Numbered from the stretch's first letter, positions 32,794 to 41,692 are shown. The stretch: 53,440 nt of DNA from Sulfurisoma sp. (GCA_030691075.1 JAUYFI010000058.1:1-53440); one strand, 5' to 3'. Numbers and translations are program-made. The notes: generated from the sequence alone by a model not told the origin.

Positions 32794-33651
32794 CTACCCG
32801 AGAAGGAAGTCGCGCACGACGCCGACCTGCATCTCGTCCATGAACACCGGCGCGTGGCCGACGCCGGGAATTTCCACCGTCCGCGCGCGCGGACCGCGCG
32901 TCGCCATCTCGGCCGCGACCTCCGCCCGCAGCAGATCCGATTGCGCGCCGCGCACCACCCGCGTCGGACAGCGGATCGCGTCGTATAGCGGCCACAGCGT
33001 CGCATCCTGCGCGCCCGCCTCGCCCTGCATCGCGGCGCGGAAGGGCTCGGCGATGCCCGGGTCATAACTCGGCTCCCACTGCCCATCGTCCGCCCGACGC
33101 AGCGAATGCACGGCCAGATGCCGCCACTGCGCGTCGCTCAATGCCCCGAAGGGCGCCAGCACGACGCGCAACCAGGCCTCGCCCCGGCCGATGTCGGCGA
33201 AGCGCGGCATCCTGCCGACATACTCGCCGATGCGGGAGATCGCCCCGGCCGAGAGCACCGGCCCGACATCGTTCAGTAGCAGCCGCGCGATCGGCGAATT
33301 CGGCTGCGCCGCCAGCGTCATGCCGATCAGCCCGCCCATCGAGGTACCGAGCCAATCCACCGACTCGACATCCAGCCGCGCCAGCAGCGTCGTCATGTCG
33401 GCGCAATACTGCGGGATGGCGTAGAGCGACTTGTTCGCCAGCCAGTCGCTCGCGCCCCGCCCCGCCACGTCGGGACAAACGACGCGGACCTCGCCGGAAA
33501 GCCGCTCCGCCAGGAAATCGAAGTCGCGGCCGCAGCGCGTCAGGCCATGGACGCAGACCAGCACGCGGGGATTGGCCGGATCGCCCCACTCGACATAGGC
33601 CATGTCGTGAAATCCGGCCGGACTCAGGCACTTCACCCTGCGTTCGCGCAT
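32794..33651 (-). CDS. Alpha/beta-hydrolase
   Basis: 285 residues. Oxyanion region VLVCVHGLTRCGRDFDFLAE, nucleophile elbow GTSMGG with Ser104, and a late GVGHAPVFM with the catalytic His. No signal peptide, so probably a cytoplasmic esterase, lipase or C-C hydrolase; the substrate cannot be told. It lies between the SRP RNA and a decayed restriction system, on the same strand as both. Confidence 0.9.
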   Translation of the reverse strand: MRERRVKCLSPAGFHDMAYVEWGDPANPRVLVCVHGLTRCGRDFDFLAERLSGEVRVVCPDVAGRGASDWLANKSLYAIPQYCADMTTLLARLDVESVDWLGTSMGGLIGMTLAAQPNSPIARLLLNDVGPVLSAGAISRIGEYVGRMPRFADIGRGEAWLRVVLAPFGALSDAQWRHLAVHSLRRADDGQWEPSYDPGIAEPFRAAMQGEAGAQDATLWPLYDAIRCPTRVVRGAQSDLLRAEVAAEMATRGPRARTVEIPGVGHAPVFMDEMQVGVVRDFLLG

Positions 33652-33673
33652 TCTGATTCTCCGTCAACTCAAC

Positions 33674-34102
33674 TCATAGCAGCGAGCGCAGGCTCTCCAA
33701 CGCCGCCTCCACCTCGCGCCCCTTCTCGGCAATCGCCTCCAGCAGTTGAACTGGGGTTCGGGCATCAGTCACCTTCTTCTCCCGAGGATTGACCGCCTTC
33801 AAGTCGTAGACCGCATCCTCGATGTTCTGCGCCTTGGCGATGGCGTCGCGTGCCAGCGTCTCAGCCGCATCAATCTCCGGCAGCAACGCTTCCGCTTGCG
33901 CCGCTTGCCCGGCCTTGCGATGGGTCTTGGCTGCTTCCCGTAGCGTAACGGCCCGCTCGCGCTGGGCATCCGCCTCGCGGCGATTGGGCGTGGCTTCCTC
34001 GATGGCTCGGCGCTTGCGCTCGGCAAAATTGACTGTCCAGCTATGCTCGGTCTCGGCGTCGGGCGTGCCCCGCTTGCCGAGCAAGTCGAAAAACTTGCTG
34101 AA
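33674..34102 (-). pseudogene. hsdM: Type I DNA methylase (HsdM) C-terminal fragment
   Basis: About 142 residues: SKFFDLLGKRGTPDAETEHS at the start, then a charged helical stretch and EDAVYDLKAVNPREKKVTDA. These are the last residues of a type I N6-adenine methylase; the catalytic NPPF region and target-recognition partner are missing. The fragment joins an HsdR N-terminal fragment at about 34094-34102 in another frame, so one internal deletion removed most of hsdR, presumably hsdS, and most of hsdM. A start within the fused region may be open but would not give an enzyme. Confidence 0.82.
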
Positions 34103-34652
34103 TTGCCGCATCCTGGTAGTAGCGCGGCTTGTCACCGGCAACGCTGTAGGCGGTCAGCAGCGGGCCGACGGCGGCGGCATCCGGGTCCAGCCCGGTCGCG
34201 GAGAACCAGCGCTGGCGCAGCTCAACCGGCGTCGGGAATGCGGCCAGCGGTTGGGGGTCGGTGGTCTTGCCCGTGCTGATGTCGTACTCGACGAACAGGT
34301 GGCCGTTGGTCGAGTACACGAATTTCACGGCGTGGCGCCGGGCGTACTCCTTGACCTGCTCCAGCCCCTGCGTGGGTGGCAGCTTTTCCTTCTTGGCTTC
34401 GACGAAGGCCAGCGTCAGCGGCTGTTCATGCTCCGCGATATAGGCTCGCAGCAGGTAATCCACCCGGCCACGGCCGCGCTTGAGCGGCTTGCCGTCAAGG
34501 ATGTCGATGCGGATGGCACTCTGTTCGCGGTGAATCTCGCCATGGGTCAGGCGATCTTCGTCCTTGACCAGTTCGATCCACTGCCGCGAATGAAGCGCTG
34601 GGGCGATCAGCTTGGCGCGAGTGTCGGCCTCATTGTAGCCAGTGGGTGCCAT
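34094..34652 (-). pseudogene. hsdR: Type I restriction subunit (HsdR) N-terminal fragment
   Basis: About 186 residues from MAPTGYNEADTRAKLIAPAL. It has the N-terminal nuclease domain of EcoEI-type HsdR: RRGRGRVDY-like RGRGRVDYLLR, then LAFVEAKKEKLPPTQGLEQV and VYSTNGHLFVEYD, where the Asp and the Glu-x-Lys make up the restriction active site. It breaks off at PRYYQDAAIQQ, where the helicase motor should begin, and joins the HsdM tail out of frame. The cut-off protein has a nuclease domain but no translocase. Confidence 0.82.
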
Positions 34653-34691
34653 GCCGAAATGACTCTGATCGGTGCCTCGGCGACCGGCCAA

Positions 34692-35186
34692 CTATGCTGC
34701 GGTCTTCAGACGCGCGGTTGCCGGCTTGGCGGTCGGCTTGCGTGCGCGTGATTTCTTGGCGGTCGCGGTTTCCATCTTGTCGATCGGCATGTCCCAGGGA
34801 ATCTTCACGCCATTGACGCCCATGCGCTGGGCCAACTGAATAACCTCGGACACCGTCAGCGCATATATCGGCAGACAAAGTTGGCGATTCACACTCTTTT
34901 GAGCCAAATCGGCCGGTCTTTCCCCTTCGGGCCATTCGTAGAGCCCCTGACCGACAACCTCGACCTGGAAGGCCGGCTCGGCGGATTCTGTCGCCTGTTG
35001 CGGAGTTCCCGTGATCTTGATGGTCACTTGAGCGACCGTTTGGTTTCGGTCTTCGGTCTCCTGCAACTCAGCAAGAATCTCCGCCTTCAACTTACCGCCA
35101 CCCGCGGGCATGACCCCGGTCCCGAGCGCGGCGTGAAAACGTGTGAAGCGCGTCTCCTTGAGACTGGCGGTCATTGAATCGTCCAT
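34692..35186 (-). CDS. SecB-like chaperone of a TAC module
   Basis: 164 residues from the ATG at 35186, with AGAGGAAA upstream. The middle (about 45-140) follows the SecB fold: VAQVTIKITGTPQQATESAE, then FQVEVVGQGLYEWPEG and NRQLCLPIYALTVSEVIQLA, with a GVKIPWDMP near the end like SecB's lppinf region. The C-terminus is Lys/Ala-rich. SecB-like chaperones next to TA pairs protect a fragile antitoxin, as in the HigBA-SecB system of M. tuberculosis. The start overlaps the antitoxin stop by 16 nt, so both are co-translated. The housekeeping SecB is not in this window. Confidence 0.8.
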   Translation of the reverse strand: MDDSMTASLKETRFTRFHAALGTGVMPAGGGKLKAEILAELQETEDRNQTVAQVTIKITGTPQQATESAEPAFQVEVVGQGLYEWPEGERPADLAQKSVNRQLCLPIYALTVSEVIQLAQRMGVNGVKIPWDMPIDKMETATAKKSRARKPTAKPATARLKTAA

Positions 35187-35755
35187 TGCGTTTCCTCTTG
35201 GGGTTCCATCGCGAAGCCGGCGACCATGACATACCCTTCCATTTTGACGGACGCGGGAATGCCGGATGACGCAACCGACAGAGGCAGGTACTCGCTGATG
35301 TGAGTGGCTCGCAGCACGGGGGCGATGCAATCGAGAGCACACTCCCACTGATCGTGTCGCCGGGCCATGACAATGCGCTCTGGTTTGGGTTGCTCCAGAT
35401 GCCGGAAGGCGTCGTCAATGGTCATGCGCGGAGAAAAGTGGCGCAAAACCATTAGCTTGATCTGCTGTGCGGCATCCGCGGGAATGATTCCACGTCGCTC
35501 CCACAGCAACACCGTTTGCTCGGTACGTCCGAGCCTCTTGCCCAAATCGGCCTGTGTCAGTTGCAACTGGCGCCGAATGACGCGCAACTCGGTTGCCGAC
35601 AACTGCCCACCGCCGTGGGCCAGTGATAACGCTATTGCGCGGTAAAGACCGGGCAGGTCGTCAATACTGTAATAAGGGCCGAACTTGTCCTCGCCCGTGC
35701 GATAGCCGCTCTGCAGCCAGACGTTGGGGAGTCCGCTATTTGTCATGTGGAACAT
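35171..35755 (-). CDS. HTH antitoxin of a TAC module
   Basis: 194 residues. An XRE/MqsA-like helix-turn-helix (about 50-105): LSATELRVIRRQLQLTQADL, GKRLGRTEQTVLLWERRGI. N-terminal 45 residues include GPYYSIDDLPGLYRAIALSL. A C-terminal 80-residue tail ends GYVMVAGFAMEPQEETQW; in chaperone-dependent antitoxins an extra C-terminal segment makes the protein unstable until the chaperone binds, and this tail is the candidate. It follows the DUF4258 toxin by 6 nt and overlaps the SecB-like gene. Start could be the second Met (35746). Confidence 0.85.
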   Translation of the reverse strand: MFHMTNSGLPNVWLQSGYRTGEDKFGPYYSIDDLPGLYRAIALSLAHGGGQLSATELRVIRRQLQLTQADLGKRLGRTEQTVLLWERRGIIPADAAQQIKLMVLRHFSPRMTIDDAFRHLEQPKPERIVMARRHDQWECALDCIAPVLRATHISEYLPLSVASSGIPASVKMEGYVMVAGFAMEPQEETQWTIQ

Positions 35756-35761
35756 GCTGCC

Positions 35762-36121
35762 TCAGCCCTTTGTCTTTGGTTTCGTTCTGTCGTATTTCGT
35801 CTTGCGCCGGAAACGCGTTATCACGCGAATTTCGTTCCTGGCGCTGAAAATGGCGGTGACCGTCACCAATTGGTATTTGTCATACTGAAATTCAACCCGA
35901 TAGGCCCATTCGTCGTACTTCGGATCCCGTTCGGCGGGCTTGGTAACGCGCCCACTCCGCAAACAACGATCCACTTCGTCATCATCAACATCGTGCGCCC
36001 AATCCCGTGGAGCTTTCGAGTCGTATTCGGCGTGTCGTGAATACCGGACTTCACCGTGCTCACGAAGTATTCGCCGGATTTCAGCGGTTGCCTGTGCAGG
36101 GAGTAACGGCTGGACCGGCAT
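35762..36121 (-). CDS. DUF4258-type toxin of a TAC module
   Basis: 119 residues from MPVQPLLPAQATAEIRRILR. The segment GEVRYSRHAEYDS, followed by DVDDDEVDRCLRSGRV and the strand-rich YRVEFQYDKYQLVTVTAIF, fits the DUF4258/RelE-like group of small putative RNases; a basic end (RRKTKYDRTKPKTKG) may bind RNA. As first gene before an HTH antitoxin and a chaperone it is the likely toxin. Family assignment is from pattern recognition; a HigB or BrnT relation is possible. A TATAAT promoter box lies only a few bases upstream, so the mRNA leader would be very short. Confidence 0.75.
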   Translation of the reverse strand: MPVQPLLPAQATAEIRRILREHGEVRYSRHAEYDSKAPRDWAHDVDDDEVDRCLRSGRVTKPAERDPKYDEWAYRVEFQYDKYQLVTVTAIFSARNEIRVITRFRRKTKYDRTKPKTKG

Positions 36122-36125
36122 TGAA

Positions 36126-36140
36126 CTATAAAAATTATAG
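36126..36140 (-). promoter_or_regulatory. TATAAT box and palindrome before the TAC operon
   Basis: Minus strand CTATAATTTTTATAG: a perfect TATAAT -10 box within a 6-bp-arm palindrome, 4 bp upstream of the toxin ATG. A loose -35 (TTGCAT) lies 19 bp before it. An A/T-rich site in a GC-rich genome and palindromic, it may also bind the antitoxin. Confidence 0.55.
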
Positions 36141-36234
36141 GTTAAGTTGGAAAAGATGATGCAATTTTTTTGACGCCGCAAGCCATATGCCATCTGGTTC
36201 CAGGGGCATCGCGTGCACGAGAACGGAAAATGCT

Positions 36235-38577
36235 TTACCAGCGGTGCCAGTACCTGCGCCGTTCGGCGCGTTCCGCCGCGATGGTAACGCCCTCGCCTCC
36301 CAAGTTCGCCGTGACCGCGCCGTCGCGGTCGCTGCGCCACTGCCGCGCGCCGTCGTAGCGCGCCACCACCTCGGCCTTGGGATGACCGAAACGGTTGCGG
36401 TAGCCGACCGGGAAAATCACCTCCTTCGCGCCCACCGCCGCCACGAAATCCGGCGTGGATGAGGTGCGGCTGCCGTGGTGCGGCACCAGCAGCACGTCGG
36501 CCGCCAGCCGCTCGCGGTGGCGTGCCGCCAGCGCCGACTCCGCGCGCGCCTCGATGTCCGAAGTCAGCAGCAGCGACCGCCCGGCCGCCGTCACCTTGAG
36601 CACGCAGGACAGATCGTTGCTCTTGCGGATGCGGTCGTAGTCGCGCTCCTCGGGATGGAGCAGTTCGAAGCGCACGCCATCCCATTCCCAGGCCTCGCCG
36701 TCGTGGCAAAGGCGATGCGGCAACGGCAGCGCCGAAATCTCGTGATCGTCCGGCACCGAGGTCAGCAGCCAGCCCACCGGCAATTCCTCGATCACGGACA
36801 GCGCGCCGCCGGAATGATCGCGGTCGGCGTGACTGACGATCATGCCGTCGAGCCGCCGCACGCCGGCCGCGCGCAGGTAGGGCACGATGATGCGATTGCC
36901 GCTGTTCGCGTCCGCCGAAAAGGCCGGCCCGGCGTCGAACAGCAGGTCGTGCGCGGCCGTCTGCACATGCACCGCCAGACCCTGACCGACATCGAGGGTA
37001 ACGACGCGCACCTCGCCCGCCGCGGGCCGCTCGGGCGGCGCCAGGAACAGGGGCAGCAACGCCACCAGCCCCAGCCAGCGACTCGGTACGCCACGGGGCA
37101 ACAGCAACCACGCCGTGCCGCCGGCGCCGACCATGACCGCCCAGGCCGGCGGCGCGTGCTGCTGCCACACGGCCCACGGCGACGCGGCCAGCCAGTCGAG
37201 CAGCCGCATCAGCACGGCAAGAATCCAGTGCGCCAGCCACAGCAGCGGATCGGTCAGCGGCAGGGCACCAACGAGCGCCAGCGGCGTGACGATCAAGCTC
37301 ACCACCGGAATCGCCACGGCATTGGCGATTGGGGACGTCAGCGAAAACTGCTGGAACAGCGCCAGCAGCGCCGGAATCATGCCCAGCGTGATGGCCCATT
37401 GCGCCCGCAGCCACGTCGTCAGCCAATGCCCGGCCCCGATCCGGCCGCCGCCGATGTAGAACAGCAGCCCGACCGCGCCGAACGACAGCCAGAAGCCCGC
37501 CGCCAGCACCGCCCACGGATCGAGCAGCAGCACCAGCAGCAAGGCCAGCGCCAGCACGCGGCTGCCGCTGACCGTCCGCCCCGACCACAGCGCAAGCGCA
37601 ACCACGCCGAGCATGTAAAGCGTGCGCTGCGCCGGCACGGCGAAGCCGGCGAGCAGGCAATAGAGCAGCGCGGCGATGAAGCCGGCGGCGGCGGCGGCCT
37701 TCTGCGCCGGCAGACGGAGCGGCAGTCGCGCCGAACGCCGCCACAACAGCGACGTCAGCCACCATGCCAGCCCGGCCACCATGGTGACGTGCAAGCCGGA
37801 AATCGACATCAGGTGCGTGGTGCCGGTGCGGGCGAAGATGCGCCAGAGGTCGGAATCGATGGCGCGCTGATCGCCGATGACCAGCGCCGTCAACACGCCA
37901 CCGTAGGCGGCGCCACCCTGTTGCGGGTCGCCGAGCACGCGCTCGAAGCGTTCGCGTATGCGCTGGCGCAGACGCTCGACGACGTAGCCGGGACGCGCCA
38001 CGAAATCGTCGAGGCGCGAATTATTGTCCGCCGGCCGCACGTAGCCGGTGGCGCGGATGCCGCGTTCGAACAGCCAGGCCTCGTAGTCGAAGCCGTGTGG
38101 ATTGAGATTGCCGTGCGGGCGCTTGAGCCGCAGCTTCAATTGCCAGCGCTCGCCCGCGCGCAGCTCCGGCACGACGTGTGTCTCGTCATCTTCCTCGCGA
38201 CGGAAGCCGCGATACCAGGCCAGCGACACCCGCGCAGGCACGGCAGCCGGAGCCTTTTCGACGTCGAAGTCGAATCGCAGGCCGTTCTCAAAGCGCTGCG
38301 GCAGGCCGGCGACGACGCCGACCACCTCGATGTCACGGCCTTCGAGCGCCGCCGGCAGCGCGTTGGCCAGGCGCTGGTCCGCCAGCCAGCCGGCCCAGGC
38401 GATGCCCAGCAGGAAGGCGCCGAGCGGCGCCGCCACGCGCCAGCGCGGAAAACGCAGTGCCGGCAGCAGCAGCACGCCGGCCGCCGCCAGCCCGCCGAGG
38501 ATCGGCAAAGCCGGCAGCGATGGCTGCCACTGCAGCCAGGCGATGCCCGCGGCGAAAGCGAGGATGACAGTGCGCAT
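36235..38577 (-). CDS. comEC: DNA uptake channel protein ComEC/Rec2
   Basis: 780 residues. Domain order: N-terminal membrane segments, an OB-like DUF4131 domain, the Competence domain with many helices (MSISGLHVTMVAGLAWWL near 260), and a C-terminal metallo-beta-lactamase domain with VTLDVGQGLAVHVQ, IVSHADRDHSGG and VPHHGSRTSS. It forms the inner-membrane channel that takes up single-stranded DNA during transformation. It starts 39 bp from the divergent DUF2062 gene. All core motifs are present, so it looks functional; other competence genes are not in the window. Confidence 0.96.
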   Translation of the reverse strand: MRTVILAFAAGIAWLQWQPSLPALPILGGLAAAGVLLLPALRFPRWRVAAPLGAFLLGIAWAGWLADQRLANALPAALEGRDIEVVGVVAGLPQRFENGLRFDFDVEKAPAAVPARVSLAWYRGFRREEDDETHVVPELRAGERWQLKLRLKRPHGNLNPHGFDYEAWLFERGIRATGYVRPADNNSRLDDFVARPGYVVERLRQRIRERFERVLGDPQQGGAAYGGVLTALVIGDQRAIDSDLWRIFARTGTTHLMSISGLHVTMVAGLAWWLTSLLWRRSARLPLRLPAQKAAAAAGFIAALLYCLLAGFAVPAQRTLYMLGVVALALWSGRTVSGSRVLALALLLVLLLDPWAVLAAGFWLSFGAVGLLFYIGGGRIGAGHWLTTWLRAQWAITLGMIPALLALFQQFSLTSPIANAVAIPVVSLIVTPLALVGALPLTDPLLWLAHWILAVLMRLLDWLAASPWAVWQQHAPPAWAVMVGAGGTAWLLLPRGVPSRWLGLVALLPLFLAPPERPAAGEVRVVTLDVGQGLAVHVQTAAHDLLFDAGPAFSADANSGNRIIVPYLRAAGVRRLDGMIVSHADRDHSGGALSVIEELPVGWLLTSVPDDHEISALPLPHRLCHDGEAWEWDGVRFELLHPEERDYDRIRKSNDLSCVLKVTAAGRSLLLTSDIEARAESALAARHRERLAADVLLVPHHGSRTSSTPDFVAAVGAKEVIFPVGYRNRFGHPKAEVVARYDGARQWRSDRDGAVTANLGGEGVTIAAERAERRRYWHRW

Positions 38578-38615
38578 GACCGCCGATTAAACCAGAAGCC
38601 GCTAGAATCGCACCA

Positions 38616-39155
38616 ATGCGCAAGCACCTCCGCAAATACCTGCCGGACCACGCGGCCGTCCATGGCAACAAGTGGCTGGCGCCGTTCGCCGTCACCCTGC
38701 TGCACCCGCGGCTGTGGCATCTCAACCGGCATTCCGCCGCCGGCGCGGTGGCCGCCGGCCTCTTCTGCGGCCTGATTCCCGGCCCCTTCCAGATGCTCGG
38801 CGCGGCGATCTGCGCCCTGCTCTTCCGGGTAAATCTGCCGCTGGCGCTGCTCACCTCGCTCTACACCAACCCGCTGACCATCGTGCCGCTCTACGTCGTC
38901 GCCTTCGGCATGGGCAAGTTCACCCTCGGCGGCGGCGGCGAATTCGTGGCGCCGCCGGACTATGGCGATGCGGGCCTGCTGGTCTGGCTACAAAGCCTGA
39001 TCGACTGGATGGCGCATCTCGGCAAGCCATTGATCGCCGGCCTGTTGCTGCTCGCCTCCACCCTCGCCTTCACCGGCTATGTCGCCATGCGCCTGGCCTA
39101 CAGGCTGTATCTCGTTCGCGCCTGGCGCCATCGCGCGGCACACCGTCGGCCATGA
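38616..39155 (+). CDS. DUF2062 membrane protein
   Basis: 179 residues. Two or three hydrophobic segments and the family motif GAVAAGLFCGLIPGPFQMLG followed by LALLTSLYTNPLTIVPLYVV. DUF2062 proteins are small inner-membrane proteins of unknown function. The stop overlaps the start of the K+ channel gene (ATGA), so the two are translated together. Divergent from comEC. Confidence 0.9.
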   Translation: MRKHLRKYLPDHAAVHGNKWLAPFAVTLLHPRLWHLNRHSAAGAVAAGLFCGLIPGPFQMLGAAICALLFRVNLPLALLTSLYTNPLTIVPLYVVAFGMGKFTLGGGGEFVAPPDYGDAGLLVWLQSLIDWMAHLGKPLIAGLLLLASTLAFTGYVAMRLAYRLYLVRAWRHRAAHRRP

Positions 39156-40198
39156 ACACCAACGACGACACTTCCGACGTCTACCGCCGCGCGCGAATCT
39201 CGATTTACATCGCGCTCGGCTCCTTCTCGGCGGTGATGGCCATCGGCACCGTCGGCTACCATTACCTCGGCGGCCCAGACACCACCTGGATCGACGCGCT
39301 CTACATGACCTTCCTGATGGTCGCCACCATCGGCTACGGCGCCGGCGTCGAGATATACCACAAGCCCGAGCACGAAATCTTCACCATGGCGATCGCCTTC
39401 TCGGGCATCGCCATCATGACCTACTTCTTTTCGAGCGTGACGGCCATCGTCCTGGCCGCCGATTTCGACAAGACGCTACGGAGAAAACGCATGGAAAAGA
39501 CCATGAAGAAGTTGCGCGGCCACTACATCCTCTGCGGCTTCGGCCGCGTCGGCAACAACATCGCGCAGGAGCTGGAGGCCACCAACCGCCACTACATCGC
39601 GATCGACGAGCACCTCGACATGCTCGAAGCTCACGCCGAAAAGAAACCCGGCATGATCTACATGCACGGCGACGCCTCCGACGACGACATCCTGCTGGCG
39701 GCCAACGTCGCCGAGGCCAAGGGCGTGTTCGCCGTCACCGGCGACGATTCGCGCAACCTGATGATCGCGCTCACCGCCAAGCAGATGAACCCCGGCGCCC
39801 GCATCGTCGCCCGCGCCAACGAGACGCGCAATGTCGAGAAAATGAAGAAGGCCGGCGCCGACGCCGTGGTCTCGGTGAACTTCACTGGCGGCATGCGCAT
39901 CGCCTCGGCCATGGTGCGACCCCACGTCGTCTCCTTCCTCGACGAGATGCTGCGCTCCGAGCACAAGCTGCGCATCGAGGAAGTCGTGGTGCCGCAGAGC
40001 TTCGCGCCGCAACCGTTCGGCGAGCTGAACCTCAAGGGCACCAGCTACGTCCTGCTGGCCATCCGCACGCGCGGCGACTGGGTGTTCAATCCACCCAGCG
40101 ACTTCATGGTGCAACCCGGCCAGACGCTGATCGCGATGGCATCCCCGCATGGCCGCTTCGAGATGGAGTCCACGCTGTTCCTGATGGACCGGACGTAA
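39152..40198 (+). CDS. Two-transmembrane potassium channel with RCK domains
   Basis: 348 residues. An outer helix (about 15-37), a pore helix with selectivity filter TIGYG at 59-63 and an inner helix (about 78-100) are followed by a TrkA-N Rossmann domain (about 115-235; GHYILCGFGRVGNNIAQELE) and a TrkA-C domain (about 260-345). It has the layout of MthK/KefC-like ligand-gated K+ channels, which open on binding of a nucleotide or Ca2+ by the RCK gating ring. An intact glycine triad (GFGRVG) suggests a bound NAD- or nucleotide-like ligand. Convergent with lolD. Confidence 0.93.
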   Translation: MNTNDDTSDVYRRARISIYIALGSFSAVMAIGTVGYHYLGGPDTTWIDALYMTFLMVATIGYGAGVEIYHKPEHEIFTMAIAFSGIAIMTYFFSSVTAIVLAADFDKTLRRKRMEKTMKKLRGHYILCGFGRVGNNIAQELEATNRHYIAIDEHLDMLEAHAEKKPGMIYMHGDASDDDILLAANVAEAKGVFAVTGDDSRNLMIALTAKQMNPGARIVARANETRNVEKMKKAGADAVVSVNFTGGMRIASAMVRPHVVSFLDEMLRSEHKLRIEEVVVPQSFAPQPFGELNLKGTSYVLLAIRTRGDWVFNPPSDFMVQPGQTLIAMASPHGRFEMESTLFLMDRT

Positions 40199-40201
40199 GC
40201 G

Positions 40202-40885
40202 CTATCCCGCGAGCAGCATACCGTCCTGCAACCGCAGGACACGATCCGCGCGGGCGGCCAGCGCCATGTCGTGGGTCACCATCACCAGACTCGCGCCGCG
40301 CGCGGCGTTGAGCGCCAGCATCAGTTCGAACACGCCCTCGGCCGTGTGGCGGTCGAGATTGCCGGTCGGCTCGTCGGCCAGCACGCAGGCCGGCTGGCTC
40401 ACCAGCGCCCGCGCCACGGCCGTGCGCTGACGCTCGCCACCCGACAGTTCGCCCGGCCGGTGCTGCAGGCGCTGCCCCAAACCAACCTGCGTCAGCATCG
40501 CCTCCGCCTGGGCCTCGGCCTCGGCGCGCGGCATTCGACGAATCAGCAGCGGCATGGCCACGTTTTCGACGGCGGTGAATTCCGGCAGCAGGTGGTGGAA
40601 CTGATAGACGAAGCCCAGCGCCGCGTTGCGCAGGCGTCCGCGCTCGACCTCATTGACCTTGAAAATATCGCGCCCCTGCAACTCGACCGTGCCGGCCGAC
40701 GGCGCATCGAGCCCGCCGAGCAGATGCAGCAGCGTGCTCTTGCCCGAACCGCTGGAACCGACGATGGCCACCGTCTCGCCAACGCCGACTTTCAGGTCGA
40801 TGCCGGTCAGCACCGGCAGCTCGGCATCGCCCTGGCGGAAGGACTTGGACAGGCCGGAACAGGAAATGACACATTCACTCATCAT
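40202..40885 (-). CDS. lolD: Lipoprotein-releasing ABC transporter ATPase LolD
   Basis: 227 residues. ABC ATPase with Walker [12 protein letters not shown] near 42, signature [15 protein letters not shown] near 145, Walker [13 protein letters not shown] near 165 and switch HDMALA. LolD gives energy to LolC/E to move lipoproteins from the inner membrane to LolA. It normally follows lolC/E directly; here a vapBC module separates them. It starts 12 nt after the vapC stop, so transcription of lolD may now run through the TA module. Confidence 0.97.
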   Translation of the reverse strand: MMSECVISCSGLSKSFRQGDAELPVLTGIDLKVGVGETVAIVGSSGSGKSTLLHLLGGLDAPSAGTVELQGRDIFKVNEVERGRLRNAALGFVYQFHHLLPEFTAVENVAMPLLIRRMPRAEAEAQAEAMLTQVGLGQRLQHRPGELSGGERQRTAVARALVSQPACVLADEPTGNLDRHTAEGVFELMLALNAARGASLVMVTHDMALAARADRVLRLQDGMLLAG

Positions 40886-40897
40886 GTAACTCGGTGG

Positions 40898-41368
40898 TTA
40901 TTCATACTTATCGCCATCGACCAATGTTCTTATGGCGATGACTTCAAGAACGTCACTTGACTGAATTCCGCCATCGTTGGTCACGAAGAACTTGCAGCCG
41001 GCCTGAATGGCCGTGGCGTAGTGCAGCGCATCGATAAATTTCAAACCACGCCTGGCTCTCAACTGCGCAGTCAGGTCAAAAATCTCGGCATCATGCGACT
41101 GGATGGACAAAAAATTGTCCATTCCAAAAAATGTCTTGAAACTCGCCGCCAGCGCCAGATTGCCGGTTTGATAAGGCTTCACCAGTGTCTCGGCAATCGC
41201 GGCATCCCCGGTGTGGCCGATAATCAACCCCGATTCAACGGCTGCAATGATGGGCGCGACCACGGAAAAATAGTCCGGGTTGCGGTCCAGGAAATACACA
41301 AAAACATGGGTATCCAGGTAGACATGCTGCCCCGCCATGCGGGCGATTGCATCGTCTATCTTTCCCAT
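40898..41368 (-). CDS. vapC: PIN-domain toxin VapC inserted in the lol operon
   Basis: 156 residues. PIN fold with first Asp in HVYLDTHVFVYFLDRNP, Glu in AIAETLVKPYQ, and Asp in GLKFIDALHYATAI; a late FVTNDGG holds the last acidic position. Would cut RNA in the absence of antitoxin. It overlaps vapB by 13 nt. The pair sits between lolC and lolD in the same direction, an unusual place for a TA module. Confidence 0.92.
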   Translation of the reverse strand: MGKIDDAIARMAGQHVYLDTHVFVYFLDRNPDYFSVVAPIIAAVESGLIIGHTGDAAIAETLVKPYQTGNLALAASFKTFFGMDNFLSIQSHDAEIFDLTAQLRARRGLKFIDALHYATAIQAGCKFFVTNDGGIQSSDVLEVIAIRTLVDGDKYE

Positions 41369-41610
41369 GAGTCACGATTGCTATTCAGGTCGGCTTCAAT
41401 TTCGGCGGTTGTTTGACCCCAAAGGCCACGAGCGATGCCTGCGTAGGCCATTGCCGATTGACTGCGCTTCTTGCGGTTTACGGGCACCAAGGTAACAACA
41501 CCGTTTGCGTAAGCCACCTCAAGCATGTCGTCGGGCTTGATGTGCGCTGCCTCGGCAATACGGATGGGGATCGTGATCTGGTGTTTGAGTCTTACGCGCA
41601 CTTGTGACAT
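41356..41610 (-). CDS. vapB: AbrB-type antitoxin VapB in the lol operon
   Basis: 84 residues. AbrB swapped-hairpin domain: VRVRLKHQITIPIRIAEAAH then IKPDDMLEVAYANGVV; C-terminal toxin-binding region GLWGQTTAEIEADLNSNRD. It begins 82 bp after the lolC stop. It overlaps vapC. An A/T-richer stretch (41640-41690) upstream could hold the module's promoter, so lolD might be served by that promoter. Confidence 0.92.
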   Translation of the reverse strand: MSQVRVRLKHQITIPIRIAEAAHIKPDDMLEVAYANGVVTLVPVNRKKRSQSAMAYAGIARGLWGQTTAEIEADLNSNRDSWER

Positions 41611-41692
41611 GGCTGACTCCGGCCCCGGTTGGAAAGTAGGATTTTATATTAACATTCCTACTCTTCGATACATTGCAACGAGAGCGACGTAT

